Origin: Bacillota bacterium
Lineage (GTDB): Bacteria; Bacillota; Clostridia; Peptostreptococcales; Anaerovoracaceae
NCBI GenBank assembly: GCA_905372035.1
Contig: CAJPNN010000050.1
Span: 1 to 12,414, forward strand
Reading direction: 5' to 3'
Length of the DNA stretch: 12,414 bases
Shown: positions 1-7,000 of the stretch, piece by piece
How positions within the stretch are numbered: the first letter of the stretch is position 1
How the letters are laid out: the number at the start of each line of letters is the position of its first letter
Notes under the pieces: generated by a model
What the model saw: the letters and a program-made list of their open reading frames with translations, nothing else
The model's database searches: none
What the model was told of the DNA's origin: nothing
Program-made: the position numbers and the translations under genes

Positions 1-200
1 AGAATTATTATTGCAGGAATCCTAATATAAAGAGGATCAAAATTTATTGCAGTTGATTTGCGGGTTTTGATAAAGTGAACCGAGATGAAAATTCCTGCAA
101 TCAGAGTCGCACTTATAAAAATAAAATTGAGTTTGAGATGATATTGAAAAAATATTCCCAAGGCAAAAGATGCTGAAATAAAAGATATAGGTCTTCTCAA
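1..200 (-). CDS. comEC: ComEC/Rec2-like competence DNA channel, N-terminal fragment (runs off left edge)
   Basis: On the minus strand an open frame starts at a TTG codon (plus positions 198-200) and continues for 66 codons to the window edge. It begins M(L)RRPISFISASFALGIFF, followed by a charged or polar break and a second hydrophobic stretch (FIFISATLIAGIFISV). An arginine-rich start, Pro, then a membrane helix ending in LGI is typical of the N-terminus of ComEC, the inner-membrane channel that imports single-stranded DNA during transformation. The TTG is preceded by AAAGGA at about 6 bases, and an in-frame TAA lies just upstream with no ATG or GTG between, so TTG is the only sensible start. 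In many Bacillota comEC lies directly next to holA, as here, but usually in the same direction; here the two diverge. The call rests on about 66 residues plus context. Another polytopic membrane protein remains possible. Confidence 0.62.
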   Translation of the reverse strand, partial: MRRPISFISASFALGIFFQYHLKLNFIFISATLIAGIFISVHFIKTRKSTAINFDPLYIRIPAIII

Positions 201-224
201 TCCGAGTCCTTTCCGGCCACAAAC

Positions 225-243
225 GATGTAAATATTTTACATC
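225..243. promoter_or_regulatory. Palindrome over the -10 box, candidate operator
   Basis: GATGTAAA and TTTACATC form perfect 8-base arms around a 3-base centre (positions 225-232 and 236-243). The palindrome covers the -10 box and probable start point of the comEC-like promoter, where a bound repressor would block polymerase. The sequence is AT-rich, so chance is possible. I do not recognise the site as belonging to a specific regulator. Confidence 0.35.
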
Positions 244-263
244 CATAATATGTTTTGTGTCAA
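234..263 (-). promoter_or_regulatory. Sigma-A-type promoter for the leftward comEC-like gene
   Basis: On the minus strand a perfect TTGACA -35 box (plus 258-263) is followed after 18 bases by TAAAAT (plus 234-239). The predicted start would fall near 227, leaving a leader of about 27 bases before the TTG start codon at 200. This is the best -35 match in the window. Confidence 0.6.
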
Positions 264-323
264 TATGGAACAATGTGTTACAATTAAAGAAAAATATTTT
301 ATGGTAAAAGCTGAGATTTAAAA

Positions 324-393
324 CGGCGTTGTCGAAAGGAAGCGTTCATTGAAACATGTATTTTTGCTTTGAGGACATGTTATAATGAACGCT
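324..393 (+). repeat. Tandem element copy 1 with long dyad and extended -10 box
   Basis: A 33-base block (324-356) recurs at 414-446 with one change (T332 versus C422). Downstream, positions 341-350 and 384-393 are perfect 10-base inverted arms, and 353-359 pair with 375-381. TGTTATAAT, an extended -10 consensus, lies at 378-386 in the 3' arm. No good -35 box is seen at the right distance. The element may be a promoter module, a structured RNA, or a dispersed intergenic repeat. Only two copies are in the window, so its genomic spread is unknown. Confidence 0.6.
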
Positions 394-413
394 GATAGAT
401 AATATGAATTTTG

Positions 414-483
414 CGGCGTTGCCGAAAGGAAGCGTTCATTGAAACACATCTTTTTGATTCAGTGATGTGTTATAATAAATCTG
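414..483 (+). repeat. Tandem element copy 2, adjacent to holA
   Basis: This second copy begins exactly 90 bases after the first. The conserved block (414-446) is followed by an inner stem, 443-450 pairing with 464-471. Its sequence differs from the copy 1 stem but stays fully paired: 447C-467G and 448A-466T replace 357T-377A and 358G-376C. The outer 10-base arm of copy 1 has decayed here on its 3' side. TGTTATAAT is kept at 468-476. Confidence 0.6.
468..476 (+). promoter_or_regulatory. Extended -10 box, likely holA promoter
   Basis: TGTTATAAT matches the extended -10 consensus perfectly and would start transcription near 483, giving a leader of roughly 24 bases ahead of the GTG start at 507. 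No recognisable -35 box lies 16-18 bases upstream; extended -10 promoters can work without one. An identical box at 378-386 in the upstream repeat copy may be a second start. Confidence 0.5.
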
Positions 484-506
484 AATTTTGAATAGGGGGA
501 AGAAAA

Positions 507-1571
507 GTGTCGGAAATCCATCCGTTTAAAAAGATAGTAAAAGATATAAATGCTGATAATATTCCCAAAGTTTGTTTGTTGTTCGGAGAAGAAAAATATC
601 TTATTGACTGGGCTGCGAGAAGCATAATCGATAAAACTGTAAATGAAAATTTTAAGGTTTTTGATTTTATAAAACTTGATGCGGAAAAATCTGATATACA
701 TGAGTTGGAAGCGGCATGCGAAACAATGCCGATGGCTTCACGTAAGAGAATTGTACTTATTGAAGGATATAAAAGTGCAAAGCGAAAGGCGGCGGGAGAT
801 AACGAAGCTTGCGGAAAAGAAAATGAATCTGACAGAGGCGGTATGGAAAAATATATGAAAGACATTCCGCAAACCTGTTTGCTCGTGATAAAAGCGGATT
901 ATGTGAACAAGACGTCAAGCCTGTATAAATATGTCAAAAAGATCGGAGGAGACTATGACTTTTCAAAATTGGACAGAGGTACACTGACGGACTTTATAAA
1001 AAAAGAATTTAAGCAAAACGGCAAGCAGGCGGAGCAGAAGGCGATAAACAGACTTATTGATATGTCAGGATATTTCAACAGAGAATCTGAATACGGACTT
1101 TATGATTTTCAGAATGAAATTAAAAAAATATCCGATTATACCGACTCGGGGATCATAAATGAAAGCCATGTAGAAGATGTTATAATACCGACTTTGGATG
1201 ATGATGTGTTCAGTATGCTTGATGCAATAACATCGGGAAAAGTAAATAAGGCATTCAGTATACTTAATGTTATATTGCAGGAAAAAAACAAGGAATTTAT
1301 GATTATGGCGACTATAGCATCTCATTTTGATTCAGCTCTTATGATGGCGGAAATGTTTGAGAGGGGCTATGATATGAAAGAGATCGCATCTTATTTAAAA
1401 GTTCATCCTTTCAGAGTTCAAAAGATGTCGAAGATGGCGAGAGAAATACCGGTAAAAAAACTTAGAAAACTCCTCAAAAAAGCTTTGATGATGGAGGCGC
1501 TTGTAAAGTCGGGAGAAATGGAAGCGAAGTTATCTTTGGAAACTTTTTTGATATCAATTAAATATGAATAA
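507..1571 (+). CDS. holA: DNA polymerase III subunit delta
   Basis: The 354-residue product matches the delta subunit in length and architecture. Delta is the clamp-loader wrench that opens the beta sliding clamp during replication. The N-terminal part carries the characteristic Y/F-G-E-E-x-Y/F-L segment (CLLFGEEKYLI, residues 23-33), where the family begins its degenerate AAA+ fold. The C-terminal 120 residues (MIMATIASHFDSALMM and onward to VKSGEMEAKLSLETFLI) fit the helical collar domain and the conserved end of the family. A Lys/Glu/Gly-rich insert around residues 88-115 looks like a species-specific loop. The start is GTG at 507, with an AGGGGGA ribosome binding site six bases upstream (494-500). 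The gene stands alone, with its own promoter in the upstream repeat and a hairpin after it. Position next to comEC agrees with the identification. Confidence 0.9.
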   Translation: MSEIHPFKKIVKDINADNIPKVCLLFGEEKYLIDWAARSIIDKTVNENFKVFDFIKLDAEKSDIHELEAACETMPMASRKRIVLIEGYKSAKRKAAGDNEACGKENESDRGGMEKYMKDIPQTCLLVIKADYVNKTSSLYKYVKKIGGDYDFSKLDRGTLTDFIKKEFKQNGKQAEQKAINRLIDMSGYFNRESEYGLYDFQNEIKKISDYTDSGIINESHVEDVIIPTLDDDVFSMLDAITSGKVNKAFSILNVILQEKNKEFMIMATIASHFDSALMMAEMFERGYDMKEIASYLKVHPFRVQKMSKMAREIPVKKLRKLLKKALMMEALVKSGEMEAKLSLETFLISIKYE

Positions 1572-1654
1572 AACGCTTTGAGTCAGCAAAGATGCCAATC
1601 CCGCAAGATATTGATATTATAAGAATGTAACTAATTACAGAAAAATAAAAAAAC

Positions 1655-1704
1655 TATAACAAATGTGTCTTTTTCTGTTGCAGAAACAGGACACATTTGT
1701 TATA
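1655..1704. terminator. Strong hairpin after holA, probably a bidirectional terminator
   Basis: Perfect 15-base arms (1655-1669 and 1690-1704) enclose an inner 5-base stem (1675-1679 with 1685-1689), with a T5 bulge on the left side. An A-rich tract (1641-1653) precedes it and a weak T-rich tract (TATTATT) follows. Read rightward it would be a weak-tailed terminator for holA. Read leftward it is followed by a strong U-tract and would stop antisense transcription coming from the redox operon. The right arm also holds the -10 region of the downstream promoter. Confidence 0.55.
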
Positions 1705-1706
1705 TT
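1678..1706 (+). promoter_or_regulatory. Promoter of the nuoE/nuoF-like redox operon
   Basis: TTGCAG (1678-1683) and TATATT (1701-1706) are spaced by 17 bases. TGT just before the -10 makes it an extended -10. Transcription would start near 1713, leaving a leader of about 55 bases. The promoter lies inside the hairpin at 1655-1704, so the same bases serve two roles. Confidence 0.5.
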
Positions 1707-1716
1707 ATTGGTATTG

Positions 1717-1740
1717 AATAGAAAGGGTCAACTTTCTATT
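1717..1740 (+). promoter_or_regulatory. Leader hairpin or dyad upstream of the redox operon
   Basis: AATAGAAAG (1717-1725) and CTTTCTATT (1732-1740) are perfect 9-base inverted arms with a six-base loop. They sit right after the predicted transcription start and 15 bases before the ribosome binding site. The dyad could be an mRNA stem or an operator. It does not match the Rex consensus that might be expected for a redox operon. Confidence 0.35.
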
Positions 1741-1767
1741 TTGCTTGTGATTAAGGGAGGATGAAAA

Positions 1768-2280
1768 ATGTCTTGCAATAATGGTGAGTGCAACTGCAAT
1801 GCACAGAATTTTGTCGAGTTGGCTCCGGTGCTTGAAAAATACGCAAAAGTACCGGGAAGTTTGATATCGATTCTGCAAAAGACACAGGAGATTTATGGGT
1901 ATCTTTCGATGGAAGCCATAAACTACATTTCAAAAGAAACAGGTATTAAACCGGCAAAGATCTATGGTGTAGCAACGTTTTATGCGCAGTTCAGACTTAA
2001 ACCGATAGGGAAATATTTAATTATGTTGTGTCAGGGAACAGCCTGTCATGTAAACGGTTCCGAAATAATAGAGGAAGCAATTTGTGAGGAGCTTGGAATC
2101 CAAGACGGAGAAACAACGGAAGACGGTATTTTCACATTGAACAATGTAGCTTGTCTCGGTTGTTGCAGTTTGGCACCGGTTATGATGATTCAGAGTGCCG
2201 ACGGTGAAGAAACATATGGAAATCTCACAAAGGACAGTGCAAAGCAGGTTCTTCGTGATATAAAAAGTAGAGAAGCTTAG
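1768..2280 (+). CDS. NuoE/HydC-like [2Fe-2S] subunit of a flavin-based redox complex
   Basis: The 170-residue protein belongs to the 24-kDa NADH-dehydrogenase family (NuoE, HydC/HymA), a thioredoxin-fold subunit that carries one [2Fe-2S] cluster and docks on the NuoF-like flavin subunit. Family hallmarks are the helical start (LAPVLEKYAKVPGSLISILQ), YGVATFYAQF (66-75), and the cluster ligands C88-x4-C93 (CQGTAC) and C129-x3-C133 (CLGCC). Length fits the family. Unusually, the N-terminus has three extra cysteines in the first ten residues (C3, C8, C10), with no obvious partner. The ATG at 1768 follows GGGAGG (1755-1760) at seven bases; an ATG at 1761 is in another frame. The gene is first in a three-gene operon, ten bases before the next gene. 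The partners argue for a cytoplasmic bifurcating-type enzyme rather than respiratory complex I, because no membrane Nuo subunits follow. Confidence 0.88.
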   Translation: MSCNNGECNCNAQNFVELAPVLEKYAKVPGSLISILQKTQEIYGYLSMEAINYISKETGIKPAKIYGVATFYAQFRLKPIGKYLIMLCQGTACHVNGSEIIEEAICEELGIQDGETTEDGIFTLNNVACLGCCSLAPVMMIQSADGEETYGNLTKDSAKQVLRDIKSREA

Positions 2281-2290
2281 GAGGTAGGAA

Positions 2291-4039
2291 ATGAGAATAG
2301 TTGTAGGGCAGGGAAGCTGCGGAATTGCAACAGGTGCAAAGAAGACCTCTGCTGAGTTTGAAAGGATACTTTCGGAGCGAGGACTTGATATTCCTGTTGA
2401 AAAGACAGGCTGCATAGGTGCCTGCTACATGGAGCCTATAGTGGATATATATTCGGATGACGATAAACTCACAAGGTACGTAAAGGTACAGCCTGAACGA
2501 GTTGAGGAGATTATAGAAAAACATATTGTAGGCGGCAAACCGGTTGACGATTACACTATGCCGACTGAGGATATGAATGCGGTTGAATTGCAAAAACGTG
2601 TAGTTTTAAGGAATTGCGGCCTTATAAATCCTGAGGTTATAGAAGAATATTTGGCAAAAGACGGATATAAAGCTACGGAGAAAGTTGTAACTTCGATGAC
2701 AAAGGAAGAAGTTATAGACGTTATAAAAGTTTCGGGGCTTAGAGGAAGAGGAGGAGCGGGATTCCCGACATGGTTCAAGTGGAATGCCGCAAAGAATGCC
2801 AAAGGAAATGTGAAATACATAGTCTGTAATGCGGATGAAGGAGATCCGGGTGCGTTCATGGACAGATCGGTTCTTGAGGGGGACCCGCATTCACTGATAG
2901 AAGGAATGATAATAGGCGGCTATGCGATAGGTGCGACACAAGGCGTAATATATGTAAGGGCGGAATATCCTCTCGCTATACAAAGACTTGAGATCGCTAT
3001 GGAGCAGGCTCGTAAAAAAGGATTTTTAGGTAAAAATATATTCGGATCGGGATTTGATTTCGATTTGAGAATAAAAGCGGGAGCGGGAGCATTTGTATGC
3101 GGAGAGGAAACGGCACTTATAGCATCGCTTGAAGGAGAGAGAGGGATGCCGAGACTCAAACCGCCTTTCCCTGCACAAAAAGGTTATTGGCAGGCTCCTA
3201 CCAACATAAATAACGTTGAAACGTATGCGAATGTTGCATGGATAATCAATAACGGCGGCGAGGCATTCGGAGGAATGGGGACACAGGAAAGTAAGGGTAC
3301 CAAGGTATTTGCACTGGCAGGAAAGATAAAAAAAGGCGGGCTTGTTGAAGTTCCGATGGGTTTGCCTCTCAAAGATGTAATCTTTAAAGTCGGCGGCGGT
3401 ATAAAAAACGACAAAGATTTTAAGGCCGTGCAGATGGGAGGTCCGTCAGGGGGATGTATCCCTGCACACCTTATAGATACGCCGGTAACTTATGAAGCTA
3501 TAAATAGGACGGGAGCTATAGTGGGCTCAGGCGGTATGATCGTAATGGACGAAACGACCTGTATGGTAGATATGGCAAGGTATTTCCTTGATTTCACAAG
3601 AAAAGAATCTTGCGGAAAGTGTAATTATTGCCGTATAGGAACGAAGAGGATGCTTGAGATACTTGAAAGAATAACGGCAGGAGAAGGTAAGGACGGAGAT
3701 ATAGAACTGCTTGAAGAGCTTGCGCACAAGATAAAAGACGGTTCTATGTGCGGACTAGGACAAACTGCTCCGAATCCGGTGCTTACTACTATAAAGTATT
3801 TCAGAAATGAATATGAAGATCACATATATAATAAGAAATGTACGGCAAAGTCGTGTAAACCTCTGCTTACATATCTTATTCACGATAATTGTAAAGGCTG
3901 TACGCTGTGCGCCAAGAAGTGCCCTGTCGCTGCAATTTCAGGAAGCGTTAAGGAAGTTCATACCATTGACCAGAGCATATGCATAAAATGCGGCAAATGT
4001 CTGGAATCATGCAGATTTGATGCTATAACTGTGGAGTAG
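2291..4039 (+). CDS. NuoF/HydB-like NADH- and FMN-binding subunit with ferredoxin tail
   Basis: The 582-residue subunit resembles HydB/HymB of bifurcating hydrogenases and related complexes. In order: an N-terminal thioredoxin-like domain with cysteines C10, C41 and C45 (a fourth ligand is not evident); the NuoF core with the FMN/NADH motifs GLRGRGGAGFPTWFKW (149-164) and CNADEGDPGAFMDR (179-192); the [4Fe-4S] ligands C441-x2-C444-x2-C447 and C487; a C517-x4-C522 pair; and a C-terminal two-[4Fe-4S] ferredoxin (C534/537/540/544 and C564/567/570/574). Respiratory NuoF lacks the N-terminal domain and ferredoxin tail, so this is the soluble, bifurcation-associated type. NAD(H) would react at the FMN and electrons would pass to the neighbouring subunits. 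The ATG at 2291 follows GGAGG (2280-2284), which overlaps the last base of the upstream stop codon. Confidence 0.9.
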   Translation: MRIVVGQGSCGIATGAKKTSAEFERILSERGLDIPVEKTGCIGACYMEPIVDIYSDDDKLTRYVKVQPERVEEIIEKHIVGGKPVDDYTMPTEDMNAVELQKRVVLRNCGLINPEVIEEYLAKDGYKATEKVVTSMTKEEVIDVIKVSGLRGRGGAGFPTWFKWNAAKNAKGNVKYIVCNADEGDPGAFMDRSVLEGDPHSLIEGMIIGGYAIGATQGVIYVRAEYPLAIQRLEIAMEQARKKGFLGKNIFGSGFDFDLRIKAGAGAFVCGEETALIASLEGERGMPRLKPPFPAQKGYWQAPTNINNVETYANVAWIINNGGEAFGGMGTQESKGTKVFALAGKIKKGGLVEVPMGLPLKDVIFKVGGGIKNDKDFKAVQMGGPSGGCIPAHLIDTPVTYEAINRTGAIVGSGGMIVMDETTCMVDMARYFLDFTRKESCGKCNYCRIGTKRMLEILERITAGEGKDGDIELLEELAHKIKDGSMCGLGQTAPNPVLTTIKYFRNEYEDHIYNKKCTAKSCKPLLTYLIHDNCKGCTLCAKKCPVAAISGSVKEVHTIDQSICIKCGKCLESCRFDAITVE

Positions 4040-4043
4040 AGAG

Positions 4044-7000
4044 GTGGAGACATTGAAAAAATATAGATTAAATATAGATGGCAAAGAAGTTACGGGTTAT
4101 CCCGGACAGACCATATTGGAAGTTGCCAAAGAAAACGGAATTTTCATACCTACCTTTTGTTTTGATGAGAGAACGGAAATCTACGGCTCTTGCGGATTAT
4201 GCGTTGTAGAGTGGGAGGGTAATCCTAAACTTTGGAAGGCATGTGCAACCGAAATTGCACCTGATATGGTCATAAAAACCAACACGGAAAGAGTAATAGA
4301 ATCAAGAAAGACAAATCTTGAACTTTTGCTTTCAAATCACGTGGGAGATTGCAGACCTCCATGTGTCCTTGCGTGTCCGGGACATACGGATTGCCAAGGA
4401 TATGTCGGACTGATAGCAAACGGCGAAATGAAAGAGGCTATAAAACTTATAAAAGAAAAAATTCCGCTGCCGGGTGCTATAGGAAGGGTCTGTCCGCATC
4501 CGTGTGAGGAAGCGTGTAGAAGACAGCTTGTTGACGATTCGATTTCTATTGCATGGCTTAAGAGATTTGCTATGGATACCGACTTTATGGGCGAAGATCC
4601 GTTCATGCCTGATATTGCGGAAGAAACAGGAAAGAGAGTCGCTATCATAGGAGGGGGTCCTTTAGGACTTTCGGCGGCGTATTTCCTTAGACAGCTGGGA
4701 CATGACATCACAATATATGAAGCTATGCCTAAGCTCGGCGGTATGCTTAGATATGGAATACCTGAATACAGACTTCCTAAAGAAGAACTTGATATGGAAA
4801 TAGACCTCATAGAAAGAATGGGAGTTGATATGATAACAGACACCAAAATAGGTGTGGATGTATCTTTTGAAGCTATAAGAAAAGAATATGATGCCGTACT
4901 TTTGGGCATAGGAGCATGGGTATCTACAGGAGTGGGATGTCCGGGAGAAGATGCCGACGGAGTAATAGGCGGAATAGATTTTCTTAGAAAAGTAGTAAGA
5001 AATGAGCATATTGATCTGGGTAAAAAAGTTGCGATAGTCGGCGGAGGAAATACTGCGATGGATGCGTGCAGGACGGCTGTAAGACTGGGAGCTGAGAAAG
5101 TTTATAACATATATAGAAGAACTGTAGATGAAATGCCTGCCGACAGAATTGAGATTGAAGAGGCTATGGAAGAAGGGGTTATCTTTAAAAACCTTACAAA
5201 CCCGCTCGAGATTTTAAAAGATGAGAACGGCCATGCGAAGCAAGTCGTGCTTCAGGTTATGGAACTTGGAGAGCCTGATGCAAGCGGAAGAAGAGCACCT
5301 AAACCGGTTGAAGGAAAGACAGAAACACTTGATGTGGATACTATCATACTTGCTATAGGACAGGCTGTTGATCCTACAGGTTTTGAGGGAGTTGAACTTA
5401 CCAGAAAGAAAGGTATAGTTTATGACAAAGAAACCTTTATGACGAGCCTTGACGGGGTATTTGCCGGCGGAGATTGCGGAAATGATAAGATATCCATAGC
5501 AATAGAAGCAATAGGAGATGCGAAGCGTGCTACTCAAATAATAGATTCATATCTTGCAGGGGAAACTGTCAGATATCAGAAGCCTTACTTTGTAGAAAGA
5601 GACGATATAACTGAAAAAACATTTGAAGACAGAGAAAGAGAATGCACGCCTGAGATGGAGCAGCTTTCACCTGAAGAAAGAATGGATAACTTTACGGAAG
5701 TTGTTGCAGGATATACACAGGAACAGGCGATGCAAGAAGCTAAAAGATGTCTTGAATGTGGATGTCATGATTATTTTGAGTGTAAGCTCATTGATTATGC
5801 AAATCAGTACAGCGTGGAACCGGCAAGATTTGCAGGTGATAAAAATGCTATTGAGTTTGAAGATCCGCATCCGTTCATACTTAGAGAGCCTAATAAGTGT
5901 ATTCTCTGCGGGCTTTGTGTAAGAATATGTGATGAAGTTATGGGTGTAGGAGCATTAGGTCTCGTTAAGAGAGGTTTTGATACTGTTGTAAAACCCAGCT
6001 TGGAAAAACCGCTTCTTGAGTCCGGATGTATATCTTGCGGACAGTGCGTAAATGTTTGCCCTACGGGCGCTTTAGGAGAAAGACTTACAATTTCCAAATC
6101 CGTACCGCTCGATACATATTTCACGGATACGACCTGCTCTTTTTGTTCGGTAGGATGCCGGATGCAGCTTGAAAGTTACGGTAACATGCTTATAAAGGCA
6201 GTACCTGACAAAGAATCTCCGGTAAATAAAGGACTTATGTGCGGTAAAGGTAAGTGGGGATTTGATTGTGCAAACCTTGAAGAGAACCTGCTTGAGCCCA
6301 TGATGAAGAAAAACGGTAAATTTATGGAATGTGACTATCATGATGCATTTGTTATGACGGCAAAGAAACTTGAAAGTGCAAAGCTTAAGTATGGAAATGA
6401 CGCAGTTGCGATAGCAATATCGGACAGGTTCACAAATGAAGAAGCTTATGTCATGAAAAAGTTGGCTGATAATATGGGAATAAAGGCGGTATGCTTAAAT
6501 ACCAGAGCTAACGGTATGGCAAAAGTATTGGGAGTCGATGCTTCTCCTAATACAATGGAGGAACTTATTGCAAGCAATGTAATAATTGTTGCAGGCTTCG
6601 ATACAAAACTCAATCCGGTTATTCATTTGAAGCTTAAAGAAGCGGCAAAGAACGGAGCCGAGGTTATTCTTATAAACCCTGAAAGATTACCGCAGGAAAG
6701 ATTTGAATTCGCTCATAAAATCATTTATACAAAGAACGATTTAAATCTTCTCAAGGGAATAGCAAAGGTTATAGTTGATGCGAAAAAAGAATCCGAAATA
6801 GAAGGATTTGAAGCTTTTGCAAAGAGTGTTTCCAAGGCCAATGTTACGGAAGAAGCTGAAGAAATAGCAAATTTATATATGAAAGCGAAAAAAGCAATGA
6901 TTGTTTGCCAGCAAAATTCGGCGACTTCGGAAGCACAGACCTTGCTTGCGGATATTGCGGTTGTCTCAGGTCATTTTGGAGGAGCAAGAGACGGTATCCT

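Larger units (their letters stand above)
201..506. other. Divergent intergenic region between comEC-like gene and holA
   Basis: This stretch of 306 bases holds no convincing gene. It contains the leftward promoter and its palindrome (225-263), an AT-rich spacer (about 264-320), and two copies of a repeat element (324-393 and 414-483) that end in rightward extended -10 boxes. The holA ribosome binding site follows at about 494-500. Confidence 0.7.

Noticed and set aside
37..273. Leftward 78-codon open frame beginning MFHIDTKH
   Set aside because: It overlaps the comEC-like N-terminus in another register, has no good ribosome binding site and resembles no family; the TTG-started frame gives a sensible membrane protein.
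324..476. Pair of repeats as a CRISPR fragment
   Set aside because: Only two copies with a spacing of 90 bases, similarity continues into the supposed spacer, and no cas gene is present.
1576..1592. Small CTTTG/CAAAG hairpin just after holA
   Set aside because: Only five pairs and no T-run; the 15-base stem at 1655-1704 is the better terminator candidate.
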